The notes under the pieces are model-generated. The model was not told the DNA's origin, made no database searches, and was given only the letters and a program-made list of their open reading frames with translations. Both the position numbers and the translations under genes were made by a program. A stretch of DNA of 13,404 nucleotides from JBQTHI01 sp052390035 (GTDB lineage Bacteria > Actinomycetota > Acidimicrobiia > Spongiisociales > ZC4RG35), in the NCBI GenBank assembly GCA_052390035.1, contig JBQTHI010000017.1, positions 1 through 13,404 of the forward strand, given 5' to 3'. Shown piece after piece: positions 6,598 through 12,264 of the stretch; the first letter of the stretch is position 1; each line of letters opens with the position of its first letter.

Positions 6598-7355
6598 TGC
6601 CGGTTTACCGGATCGACCTCGCATATGAGGGAACCGGTTTTCGCGGCCTTGCCCGGCAGCAAGGCCAACGGACTGTGCAAGGTCTCGTCGAAGAAGCGTT
6701 GGCCCGCATCATCGGACATGAGGTGACCACCGCCGCCGCCGGTCGTACCGACGCCGGCGTACATGCCCGCCAGCAGGTGATGAGTTTCGAGCACGACCAC
6801 TCGCTCGACGTCGAGCGGGTCCAGCGGGCCCTGGCCGGTCTGATCGGACCTGAAGTAGTGCCGTATTTCATGACGAGGGCCGCCGAGGGATTCCACGCCC
6901 GCCATTCGGCTCTCACCCGTTCCTACCGATATCGGATCCTCAATGGCCGATGGCCCGACCCGCTTCGTCGAAACCTTGTCTGGCATGTGCCCGAGCCGCT
7001 GGAGCAGGCGGCGATGTCGGAAACCGTCGGGCATCTGATCGGTGAACACGACTTCGCCTCGTTCTGCCGCGCCCGGCCCCCGGCGCACACCGTGCGGCGG
7101 GTGATGGAGGCGTCCTGGGCACGAAGCGACGATATCCTCGAACTGGCTGTGCAAGCCAACGCCTTCTGCCACCAGATGGTTCGCTCGATCGTGGGTTTTT
7201 CGGTAGATGTCGGCCGAGGACGGCGGCACGCCGCCGAGATCACACACGTGCTGGCCGCCCGCGACCGGGCCATGGCCGGGCAAATGGCTCCTGCCCACGG
7301 GCTGATCTTGTGGGAGGTGGAGTACGAATTGGCTCCCGTAGCCCGATGCCGATAA
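6597..7355 (+). CDS. truA: tRNA pseudouridine(38-40) synthase
   Basis: TruA makes pseudouridine at positions 38, 39 and 40 in the anticodon stem-loop of many tRNAs. The 252-residue product starts MPVYRIDLAYEGTGFRG. It has the catalytic motif GRTDAGVHA with nucleophile D52, followed by the RSYRYRI segment, FASFCRARPP, and the C-terminal FCHQMVRSIVG motif (commonly YHMVRNIVG in the family). The frame is open further upstream. The ATG at 6597 is used because it gives the family N-terminus and overlaps the preceding stop as TGATG. No Shine-Dalgarno site is seen, so translation depends on coupling. In many bacteria truA follows rplQ directly; here coaA and the YIP1-like gene stand between them. 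Confidence 0.96.
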   Translation: MPVYRIDLAYEGTGFRGLARQQGQRTVQGLVEEALARIIGHEVTTAAAGRTDAGVHARQQVMSFEHDHSLDVERVQRALAGLIGPEVVPYFMTRAAEGFHARHSALTRSYRYRILNGRWPDPLRRNLVWHVPEPLEQAAMSETVGHLIGEHDFASFCRARPPAHTVRRVMEASWARSDDILELAVQANAFCHQMVRSIVGFSVDVGRGRRHAAEITHVLAARDRAMAGQMAPAHGLILWEVEYELAPVARCR

Positions 7356-7358
7356 CAT
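7329..7358 (+). promoter_or_regulatory. Candidate promoter for rplM-rpsI
   Basis: TTGGCT (7329-7334) and TAACAT (7353-7358) lie 18 bases apart and resemble actinobacterial housekeeping -35 and -10 elements (TANNNT). They overlap the truA 3' end. Transcription would start near 7365, giving a leader of about 80 bases before rplM. This is judged by eye only. Confidence 0.3.
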
Positions 7359-7366
7359 GACGCGAC

Positions 7367-7381
7367 GCTCCGGTTCGGAGC
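7367..7381 (+). other. Perfect 6-bp hairpin in the rplM leader
   Basis: GCTCCG (7367-7372) and CGGAGC (7376-7381) form a perfect stem with a three-base loop, right after the predicted transcription start. It may be a 5'-end stabilising hairpin or part of an L13 autoregulatory leader. No T-tract follows, so it is not a factor-independent terminator. The remaining leader to 7446 shows no clear second stem. Confidence 0.35.
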
Positions 7382-7446
7382 CAGTTCCTATGCGCCGGAC
7401 CTTTTCGGGCCGTCCCCAACACGGTGATGTGCGGAGAAAACCCCTG

Positions 7447-7905
7447 ATGAAAACCAACAAGACGTTTGCGCCGAAGATCTCCGACGTGTCCCGCCAGTGG
7501 TGGGTCATCGATGTCGCCGGATTGCCGTTGGGACGGGTGGCAACGGTGGTAGCCACCCTCCTTCGTGGCAAGCACAAGCCGATCTTTGCGCCTCATGTGG
7601 ATTGCGGTGACTTTGTGGTCGTTATCAACGCGGCCGAGGTTGCCGTCACTTCCAAGAAGGGTCAGCAGAAGATCTACTACCGGTATTCGGGCTACCCGGG
7701 CGGTCTCAAAGAGGAGTCCTTCGAGGCTCTTTTGGCCCGCCGGCCGGAAGCGGTCATCGAACGGGCGGTGAAGGGCATGCTTCCCAAGAACAAGGTCGGA
7801 CGCCAACAAATCCGCAAGCTGAAGGTCTATTCCGGACCCGACCATCCTCATGCTGCCCAGCAACCCAATGACTATCAACTCGACCTCAGAAAGGTGGAAG
7901 GCTGA
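7447..7905 (+). CDS. rplM: 50S ribosomal protein L13 (uL13)
   Basis: L13 is an early-assembly large-subunit protein. The 152-residue product begins MKTNKTFAPKISDVSRQWWVIDV. It shows the family core GLPLGRVATVVATLLRGKHKP (split here at about residues 29-49), VINAAEVAVTSKK, YYRYSGYPGGLK, and the C-terminal AVKGMLPKNKVGRQ and LKVYSGPDHPHAAQQP. The frame is open upstream to 7357. ATG at 7447 gives the canonical N-terminus, with GGAGA (7433-7437) about 9-10 bases upstream. rpsI follows after 2 bases, the universal rplM-rpsI pair. In many bacteria L13 regulates its own mRNA; whether that holds for the 91-base leader here is not shown. Confidence 0.97.
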   Translation: MKTNKTFAPKISDVSRQWWVIDVAGLPLGRVATVVATLLRGKHKPIFAPHVDCGDFVVVINAAEVAVTSKKGQQKIYYRYSGYPGGLKEESFEALLARRPEAVIERAVKGMLPKNKVGRQQIRKLKVYSGPDHPHAAQQPNDYQLDLRKVEG

Positions 7906-7907
7906 TC

Positions 7908-8297
7908 GTGAAGCCCCTCGCCCAGACAGTCGGCCGACGCAAGGAGTCGGTGGCCCGGGTCCGGCTCCGAGATGGCACCGGCCGGGTGGTTCTCAACGGC
8001 CGCGCCCTCGAGGACTATTTTCCGACCATGGCGATCCGCCTGCGAGTGATGGAGCCGCTGCAGGTCACCCAGACCCAAGGCCGGCTTGACATCGACGCCA
8101 CTCTGGAAGGTGGCGGGGTCAACGGGCAGGCGGACGCCCTCCGGCTCGGAATCGCCCGTGCGTTGGTGGTTTACGACGGCGATCTACGTGGTGGTCTCAA
8201 GAAGGTTGGATTGCTGACCCGCGATGCCAGGGCCGTTGAGCGCAAGAAATACGGCCTTCGCAAAGCCCGGCGGGCGGTTCAGTACACCAAGCGCTGA
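7908..8297 (+). CDS. rpsI: 30S ribosomal protein S9 (uS9)
   Basis: S9 belongs to the head of the small subunit, and its C-terminal tail reaches the P-site tRNA. The 129-residue product has the N-terminal signature TVGRRKESVARVRL (about 7-20), then VVLNGRALEDYF, GGGVNGQADALRLGIARAL, and the C-terminal KKYGLRKARRAVQYTKR with the invariant final Lys-Arg. The GTG at 7908 has GGAAGG (7896-7901) 6 bases upstream, inside the end of rplM. It lacks the alanine-rich N-terminal extension of some actinobacterial S9 proteins. glmM begins 2 bases after the stop, so the ribosomal pair and glmM are probably co-transcribed. Confidence 0.97.
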   Translation: MKPLAQTVGRRKESVARVRLRDGTGRVVLNGRALEDYFPTMAIRLRVMEPLQVTQTQGRLDIDATLEGGGVNGQADALRLGIARALVVYDGDLRGGLKKVGLLTRDARAVERKKYGLRKARRAVQYTKR

Positions 8298-8299
8298 CG

Positions 8300-9658
8300 T
8301 TGGTCGACTCACCCCGGCCCGGTTCGCTTCTCAACGGCGACCGGCTGTTCGGCACCGATGGTGTCCGCGGCCTCGCCAACCTTGAACTCACCCCCGAACT
8401 GGCCACCGGTCTGGGCAGGGCGGCCGGGCTAGCCCTGACGGTTGGCCCAGCGCTGGTCGGTCGTGATACCCGCCGATCGGGGGAGATGTTATCCCTCGCC
8501 CTGCAGGCGGGATTTCACTCGGCGGGAATCGACACAGTCGACGTGGGGGTAATGCCGGCGGGAGGCATCTCTCATCTCACCGGTGCGAGCGGAGCGACCA
8601 TGGGCGCAGTCGTTTCGGCGTCTCACAACCCGGCCGAGGACAACGGGATCAAGTTCCTCTCATCCACCGGAATGAAGCTTTCAGACGATGAAGAGGCTCA
8701 GATCGAAGCGCGGCTTCGGCAACCCAGCACCCGGATCCCGACTGGAGAACTGGTCGGCACTCGTTTCGTCGACCAGTCCGCCCTTGACCGTTATCTCCGG
8801 TTTCTCGCCACGGTCGCCCGTTACAGCTATCGGGGGATGGAGCTGGTGATCGACGCGGCCAATGGCGCCGCTTTTCAGGCGGCCCCGGCACTCTTCCGAA
8901 AACTCGGGGCGGTGGTGGAGGAGTGGGCTGTCGAGCCGAATGGTGTCAACATCAACCTCGGTTGCGGCTCGACCAATCCCGAGTTCCTGGCAAGCAAGGT
9001 GCGCGGTCGCATAGGCCTGGCCTTCGATGGTGATGCCGATCGCCTGCTGGCAGTCGATGAAGACGGCATCCCCGTGAACGGGGACGTGATGATGGCGATC
9101 ATTGCCCGGCATTGGAAGAGTCAGGGGCGACTCAAGAACAATGTGCTGGTAGTAACCGTGATGTCCAACCTAGGGTTGCGTCGCTCCCTCGGCCAGGCCG
9201 GTATTGACCTGATCGAGACGCAGGTGGGGGACCGTTACGTGCTCGAGGCGATGCAGGTCAACAAAGCGGTGATGGGTGGTGAGCAGTCCGGGCATGTCAT
9301 TTTCCTCGACAAGGGGAAGACCGGTGACGGTCTTCTCACCGCTATCCGTCTGCTGGACGTCGTGGCCGGGACCGGGACCGAGTTGCGGGTCCTTCGCAAA
9401 GGGTCGATGGTCGAATATCCCCAGGTGCTGCGCAACGTGAGGGTCGGGAGGGGAGTTTTCCTCCAAGATGCTCAGGTGGTGTGGGAGGCAGTCGCACAAG
9501 CGGAGAGAGAGCTGGGAGAAGACGGCCGAGTGCTGGTACGGGCCTCAGGAACCGAACCGATGGTTAGGGTCATGGTGGAGGCCTCTAGCCAAGCACGGGC
9601 CGTCAGCTACGCTGACCGGTTGGCAGAAGTAGTTTCGGCGGCGTTAGCCGCCGGCTAA
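8300..9658 (+). CDS. glmM: Phosphoglucosamine mutase
   Basis: GlmM converts glucosamine-6-phosphate to glucosamine-1-phosphate, the step after GlmS on the way to UDP-GlcNAc. The 452-residue product has RLFGTDGVRG near the N-terminus (15-24). The phosphoserine loop VSASHNP has catalytic S108. The metal loop DGDADR has D243, D245 and D247. The sugar-binding GGEQSGH is at 326-332, and the phosphate-binding RASGTEPMVRV at 414-424. Length is normal. The start is probably TTG at 8300, 2 bases after rpsI. There is no Shine-Dalgarno site and no ATG or GTG closer to the conserved RLFGTDG, so coupling to rpsI is likely. rpsI-glmM adjacency is common in actinobacteria. The glmS gene, controlled by its ribozyme, follows. 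Confidence 0.96.
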   Translation: MVDSPRPGSLLNGDRLFGTDGVRGLANLELTPELATGLGRAAGLALTVGPALVGRDTRRSGEMLSLALQAGFHSAGIDTVDVGVMPAGGISHLTGASGATMGAVVSASHNPAEDNGIKFLSSTGMKLSDDEEAQIEARLRQPSTRIPTGELVGTRFVDQSALDRYLRFLATVARYSYRGMELVIDAANGAAFQAAPALFRKLGAVVEEWAVEPNGVNINLGCGSTNPEFLASKVRGRIGLAFDGDADRLLAVDEDGIPVNGDVMMAIIARHWKSQGRLKNNVLVVTVMSNLGLRRSLGQAGIDLIETQVGDRYVLEAMQVNKAVMGGEQSGHVIFLDKGKTGDGLLTAIRLLDVVAGTGTELRVLRKGSMVEYPQVLRNVRVGRGVFLQDAQVVWEAVAQAERELGEDGRVLVRASGTEPMVRVMVEASSQARAVSYADRLAEVVSAALAAG

Positions 9659-9659
9659 A

Positions 9660-9704
9660 AGAGGACGTGTTAAGAGAGGACGTGTTAGGAGAGGAGGTGT
9701 AGCG
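9660..9704 (+). repeat. Three 15-bp tandem repeats after glmM
   Basis: Three head-to-tail 15-base units start at 9660, 9675 and 9690 (AGAGGACGTGTTAAG, AGAGGACGTGTTAGG, AGAGGAGGTGTAGCG). The first two agree at 14 of 15 positions and the third is more diverged (11 of 15 against the second). They begin one base after the glmM stop and end 43 bases before the ribozyme cleavage site, so they could be operator-like sites for glmS transcription or a slippage product. Their purine-rich GAGGAGG cores resemble Shine-Dalgarno sequences, but no ORF follows them. Confidence 0.7.
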
Positions 9705-9710
9705 ACCGTT

Positions 9711-9740
9711 TTGACCGGATAACGCGAACCCACATTCGTT
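9711..9740 (+). promoter_or_regulatory. Possible glmS promoter
   Basis: TTGACC (9711-9716) is a good -35 match. The -10 is poor: TTCGTT at 9735-9740 with an 18-base spacer is the best fit and would place the start near the ribozyme cleavage site. GATAAC (9718-9723) could instead be a -10 without a clear -35. Read-through from glmM is an alternative. Confidence 0.22.
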
Positions 9741-9744
9741 CACC

Positions 9745-9887
9745 AAAGCGCCAGACCTCCCGGTCCAACGGAGGTGACGAGGAGGAAGGTCATCGAAAGA
9801 TTCGGCGGATGCCTTCCCGGCCTTTCATGGTCGTAACAGGAGAAGCGAAAGCCCGGGGGTGACCCCGGAGGACAGAGGCTCTCCTGA
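9745..9887 (+). ncRNA. glmS self-cleaving ribozyme (GlcN6P-responsive)
   Basis: The glmS mRNA 5' region carries a catalytic RNA that cuts itself when glucosamine-6-phosphate binds as cofactor, lowering GlmS synthesis. The sequence shows the conserved parts in order. The cleavage site is A9747|G9748 in AGCGCCAGA. P1 is ACCTCC (9755-9760) with GGAGGT (9770-9775). The strand GACGAGG (9776-9782) follows, its first G aligning with the G40 general base. P2 is GGAAGG (9784-9789) with CCTTCC (9812-9817), enclosing ATCGA and TTCGGCGGATG. A pseudoknot can form between CGCC (9749-9752) and GGCG (9804-9807). P3 is CGGCC (9818-9822) with GGTCG (9829-9833). P4 is CAGGAGA (9837-9843) with TCTCCTG (9880-9886). 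P4.1 is CCGGGG/CCCCGG with a GTGA tetraloop (9853-9868). The next gene is glmS, on the same strand. Confidence 0.95.
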
Positions 9888-9893
9888 ATGAAA

Positions 9894-9932
9894 CCGGGCC
9901 CAGCCGGTCGCCCGGACGAACGCCTGTGTTCG
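9894..9932 (+). other. Two hairpins between ribozyme and glmS ribosome-binding site
   Basis: CCGGGC (9894-9899) pairs with GCCCGG (9910-9915), and CGAAC (9917-9921) pairs with GTTCG (9928-9932). Both stems are perfect, and the second ends 6 bases before the Shine-Dalgarno sequence GAAAGG (9939-9944). They are outside the ribozyme core. A role in mRNA stability or start-site access is inference. Confidence 0.5.
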
Positions 9933-9952
9933 CACATCGAAAGGCTTTGGTT

Positions 9953-11785
9953 ATGTGCGGCATCGTCGGATATGTCGGCTTCCGGCCGGTTATCGACCTC
10001 CTCATTCCCGGTCTCGCCCGACTCGAATATCGGGGATACGACTCGGCCGGGGTGGCCGTCCAGCAGGATGACGGTATCGCGGTGGTCAAACAGGTCGGTC
10101 GTATTGCCGATCTCGAACGGTCGCTCGGTCGGGTGGACATCGGAGCCGCCAGAACCGGCATCGGTCACACTCGCTGGGCTACCCACGGCGTTCCCAACAC
10201 CATCAACGCCCATCCCCACCGCGACTGTCACGGACGAGTCATCGTCGTCCACAACGGAATCATCGAGAACTGGATCGAGCTGAGGGGCGAGCTCGAGGCG
10301 AGGGGACACGAGTTCGTGTCCGACACCGACACGGAGGTGGTGGCCCATCTCATTGAGGAGATGGACGATCTCCCTCTCGCCGAAGCGGTGCGGCGCGTTA
10401 TGAAACACGCCGAAGGAGCCCTGGCCCTGGCGGTCATGAGGGATTCCGATCCAGGAGTGCTCGTCGGAGCACGTCGGGGCAGCCCGCTGGTGGTGGGGAA
10501 GGGCGATGGCGAGACATTCCTCGCCTCCGACATTCCAGCCTTCCTCGAGCACACCCGGCAGATGCTGGTTATCGACGACGACCGCGTTGTCGAATTGCGA
10601 GCCGAAGGGGCGGTTGTCACTGATCTCGAAGGAGATCTGGTCGAGGTGGTGGAGCGCGAGATCGAATGGGACCTGGAGGCTGCCGAGAAAGGCGGCTTTC
10701 CAACGTTCATGGAAAAAGAAATCTTCGAACAACCTCGCGCCATCACCGACACCCTGCGGGGTCGCCTCGACCGCGGCGGCCGGGTCCGGCTCGACGAGCT
10801 GGGAATTCGTCCAGGAGCGCTTCGAGACATCGACAAGGTGTTCGTGGTCGCATGCGGGACTTCGTATCACGCCGCCATGACGGCCAAATATGCCATTGAG
10901 CGCTGGACCCGCCTACCCGTGGAAATCGACATCGCCTCCGAGTTTCGCTACCGCGACCCGGTCCTCGACCCACACTCACTGGTGATCGGAATCTCCCAAT
11001 CGGGCGAGACGATCGACACCCTCGCCGCCGTCCGCTACGCCGGGGCGCAGGGATCTTTCGTCATCGGAGTCACCAATGTGGTCGACTCGGCCCTGGCCCG
11101 GGAGGCGGATGCTGTTCTCTACACCCGGGCTGGACCCGAGATCGGTGTGGCCGCTACCAAGACGTTTACGACCCAACTCGTCGCCATGCAATTGCTGGGC
11201 CTTCACCTAGCGCAGACCCGTGGCAGTCTCGACGAGGGCACCATCGCCAATCTCGGCCAGGCCATCAGAACACTGCCCGCTGCGGTCGAGGAGGTGCTGG
11301 CGTCATCAGGCGATATTGCCCTCATGGCCAAAGGTTGGGCAGAAACCAGAGATGTGTTCTTCCTGGGCCGAAGCGGCGACTTTCCAGTGGCGATGGAGGG
11401 AGCGCTCAAACTCAAAGAAATTGCTTACCTACGAGCCGAGGGTTATGCCGCCGGTGAGATGAAACACGGGCCGATCGCCCTGATCGAACCCGGCGTTCTG
11501 GTCGTAGGAGTTGCCACCGACACCCACGTCCGTACCAAAACCCTTTCCAACATGCAGGAGATGAAGGCGCGGGGAGGGACCATCCTCCTTGTAACCGAAC
11601 AAGGCCACGAGGAAGAAGCCGTAGCCGTCGCTGATCACCTCCTGGCTGTTCCCCCCGGGCCCGATCTGATCTGCACGGTCACCGCGGTGGTGCCGCTGCA
11701 GCTCCTGGCGTATCACATCGCCACCGCCCGTGGGCTCGACGTCGACAAACCGCGCAACCTGGCAAAAACCGTGACCGTGGAATGA
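9953..11785 (+). CDS. glmS: Glutamine-fructose-6-phosphate aminotransferase (isomerizing)
   Basis: GlmS makes glucosamine-6-phosphate from fructose-6-phosphate and glutamine, the committed step to UDP-GlcNAc and peptidoglycan. The 610-residue product has the N-terminal glutaminase domain with nucleophile C2 (MCGIVGYVG), YRGYDSAG (26-33), HTRWATHG (72-79), NGIIEN (101-106) and SDTDTE (123-128). Two SIS domains follow, with CGTSYHA (301-307), SQSGET (348-353), EGALKLKEIAY, and EMKHGP (502-507). The C-terminal tail DKPRNLAKTVTVE has K605. The frame is open 27 bases upstream, but the ATG at 9953 is required because the mature enzyme starts with the cysteine; GAAAGG (9939-9944) stands 8 bases before it. 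The upstream ribozyme predicts repression by the enzyme's own product. All catalytic motifs are intact. Confidence 0.98.
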   Translation: MCGIVGYVGFRPVIDLLIPGLARLEYRGYDSAGVAVQQDDGIAVVKQVGRIADLERSLGRVDIGAARTGIGHTRWATHGVPNTINAHPHRDCHGRVIVVHNGIIENWIELRGELEARGHEFVSDTDTEVVAHLIEEMDDLPLAEAVRRVMKHAEGALALAVMRDSDPGVLVGARRGSPLVVGKGDGETFLASDIPAFLEHTRQMLVIDDDRVVELRAEGAVVTDLEGDLVEVVEREIEWDLEAAEKGGFPTFMEKEIFEQPRAITDTLRGRLDRGGRVRLDELGIRPGALRDIDKVFVVACGTSYHAAMTAKYAIERWTRLPVEIDIASEFRYRDPVLDPHSLVIGISQSGETIDTLAAVRYAGAQGSFVIGVTNVVDSALAREADAVLYTRAGPEIGVAATKTFTTQLVAMQLLGLHLAQTRGSLDEGTIANLGQAIRTLPAAVEEVLASSGDIALMAKGWAETRDVFFLGRSGDFPVAMEGALKLKEIAYLRAEGYAAGEMKHGPIALIEPGVLVVGVATDTHVRTKTLSNMQEMKARGGTILLVTEQGHEEEAVAVADHLLAVPPGPDLICTVTAVVPLQLLAYHIATARGLDVDKPRNLAKTVTVE

Positions 11786-11825
11786 CCGCGATCCTGGGGT
11801 TGTTGGGTGCGGTTTCCGCCGACTC

Positions 11826-11850
11826 CTGCATGCAGATGGGTCGCTAGCGT
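11826..11850 (+). promoter_or_regulatory. Palindromes and possible leaderless promoter of acpS
   Basis: CTGCATGCAG (11826-11835) and CGCTAGCG (11842-11849) are perfect palindromes in the 71-base glmS-acpS gap. TAGCGT (11845-11850) fits the actinobacterial -10 pattern TANNNT and stands 6 bases before the GTG start. That is the spacing expected for a leaderless transcript. No good -35 is seen. Confidence 0.3.
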
Positions 11851-11856
11851 CAGCAG

Positions 11857-12228
11857 GTGCGCATCGTTGGCCTCGGCGTCGACTTGGCCGACATCGATCG
11901 AGTAGAGAAGGTCTTGACCGCCTATCCCCGGTTTGCCGACCGTTGCTTCACCGAGGCCGAGCGCCGATACGCTGCCCGATTTGCCAAGCCCGCCCGCCGG
12001 TACGCCGCCCGTTTCGCGGGCAAGGAGGCGGTCATGAAGTCGCTCGGAACCGGCTGGCGGCGGATCAGGTGGACGGACATCGAGATCACCGGCGGTGGGC
12101 CTCCCAGGGTGATCCTCACCGGCACCGCCTCTCGCCGTGCGGCGATGCTCGGAGTGACAGAGGTGATGGTCACCATCACCCACACCGACACCGCGGCGCT
12201 GGTGATGGCGGTGGCGGTGGGCGACTGA
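11857..12228 (+). CDS. acpS: Holo-[acyl-carrier-protein] synthase
   Basis: AcpS transfers 4'-phosphopantetheine from CoA to acyl carrier protein, activating fatty-acid synthesis. The 123-residue product has the magnesium-binding GLGVDLADIDRV with D9. It also has the second signature RFAGKEAVMKSLGTG with E57 and K61, and ends with VTITHTDTAALVMAVAV. The length is typical. Residues 36-43 and 47-54 are the same octapeptide, RRYAARFA, while total length still fits the family, so the copy replaces rather than extends the usual sequence. The start is GTG at 11857. There is no Shine-Dalgarno site, and an in-frame stop at 11845-11847 rules out a longer protein. A TANNNT box 6 bases upstream suggests a leaderless mRNA. 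coaA in this window feeds the CoA used here, though the two are not in one operon. Confidence 0.93.
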   Translation: MRIVGLGVDLADIDRVEKVLTAYPRFADRCFTEAERRYAARFAKPARRYAARFAGKEAVMKSLGTGWRRIRWTDIEITGGGPPRVILTGTASRRAAMLGVTEVMVTITHTDTAALVMAVAVGD

Positions 12229-12229
12229 A

Positions 12230-12244
12230 GCCGGACCGACCGGC
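12230..12244. terminator. Inverted repeat between convergent genes
   Basis: GCCGG (12230-12234) and CCGGC (12240-12244) form a stem with a five-base loop in the 36-base gap between acpS (+) and the DUF222 gene (-). The position suits a bidirectional terminator, but no T-tract is present on either strand, so this is weak. Confidence 0.3.
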
Positions 12245-12264
12245 GCCGCTGGACCGCCCCCAGC

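Noticed and set aside
7357..7446. Extended N-terminus for L13 from the ATG at 7357
   Set aside because: The 30 extra residues have no counterpart in L13 and would cover the leader hairpin. ATG at 7447 gives the canonical start.
5331..7577. 748-residue open frame on the - strand across coaA, the YIP1-like gene, truA and rplM
   Set aside because: It lies entirely opposite well-identified genes, has low-complexity arginine/proline/histidine composition and no recognisable motif. Long antisense frames are expected in GC-rich DNA.
9660..9704. 15-bp repeats considered as a CRISPR array
   Set aside because: The units are too short, abut without spacers, and no cas genes are present.
9853..9868. 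GC-rich hairpin considered as a glmM terminator
   Set aside because: No T-tract follows, and its position and GTGA loop match helix P4.1 of the glmS ribozyme.
9740..10870. 376-residue open frame on the - strand across the ribozyme and the glmS 5' half
   Set aside because: Antisense to the glmS ribozyme and the GlmS glutaminase domain, with no family signature. A shadow of codon bias.
11809..11819. GCGG-TTT-CCGC stem after glmS as a terminator
   Set aside because: Only 4 base pairs and no T-tract; too weak to call.
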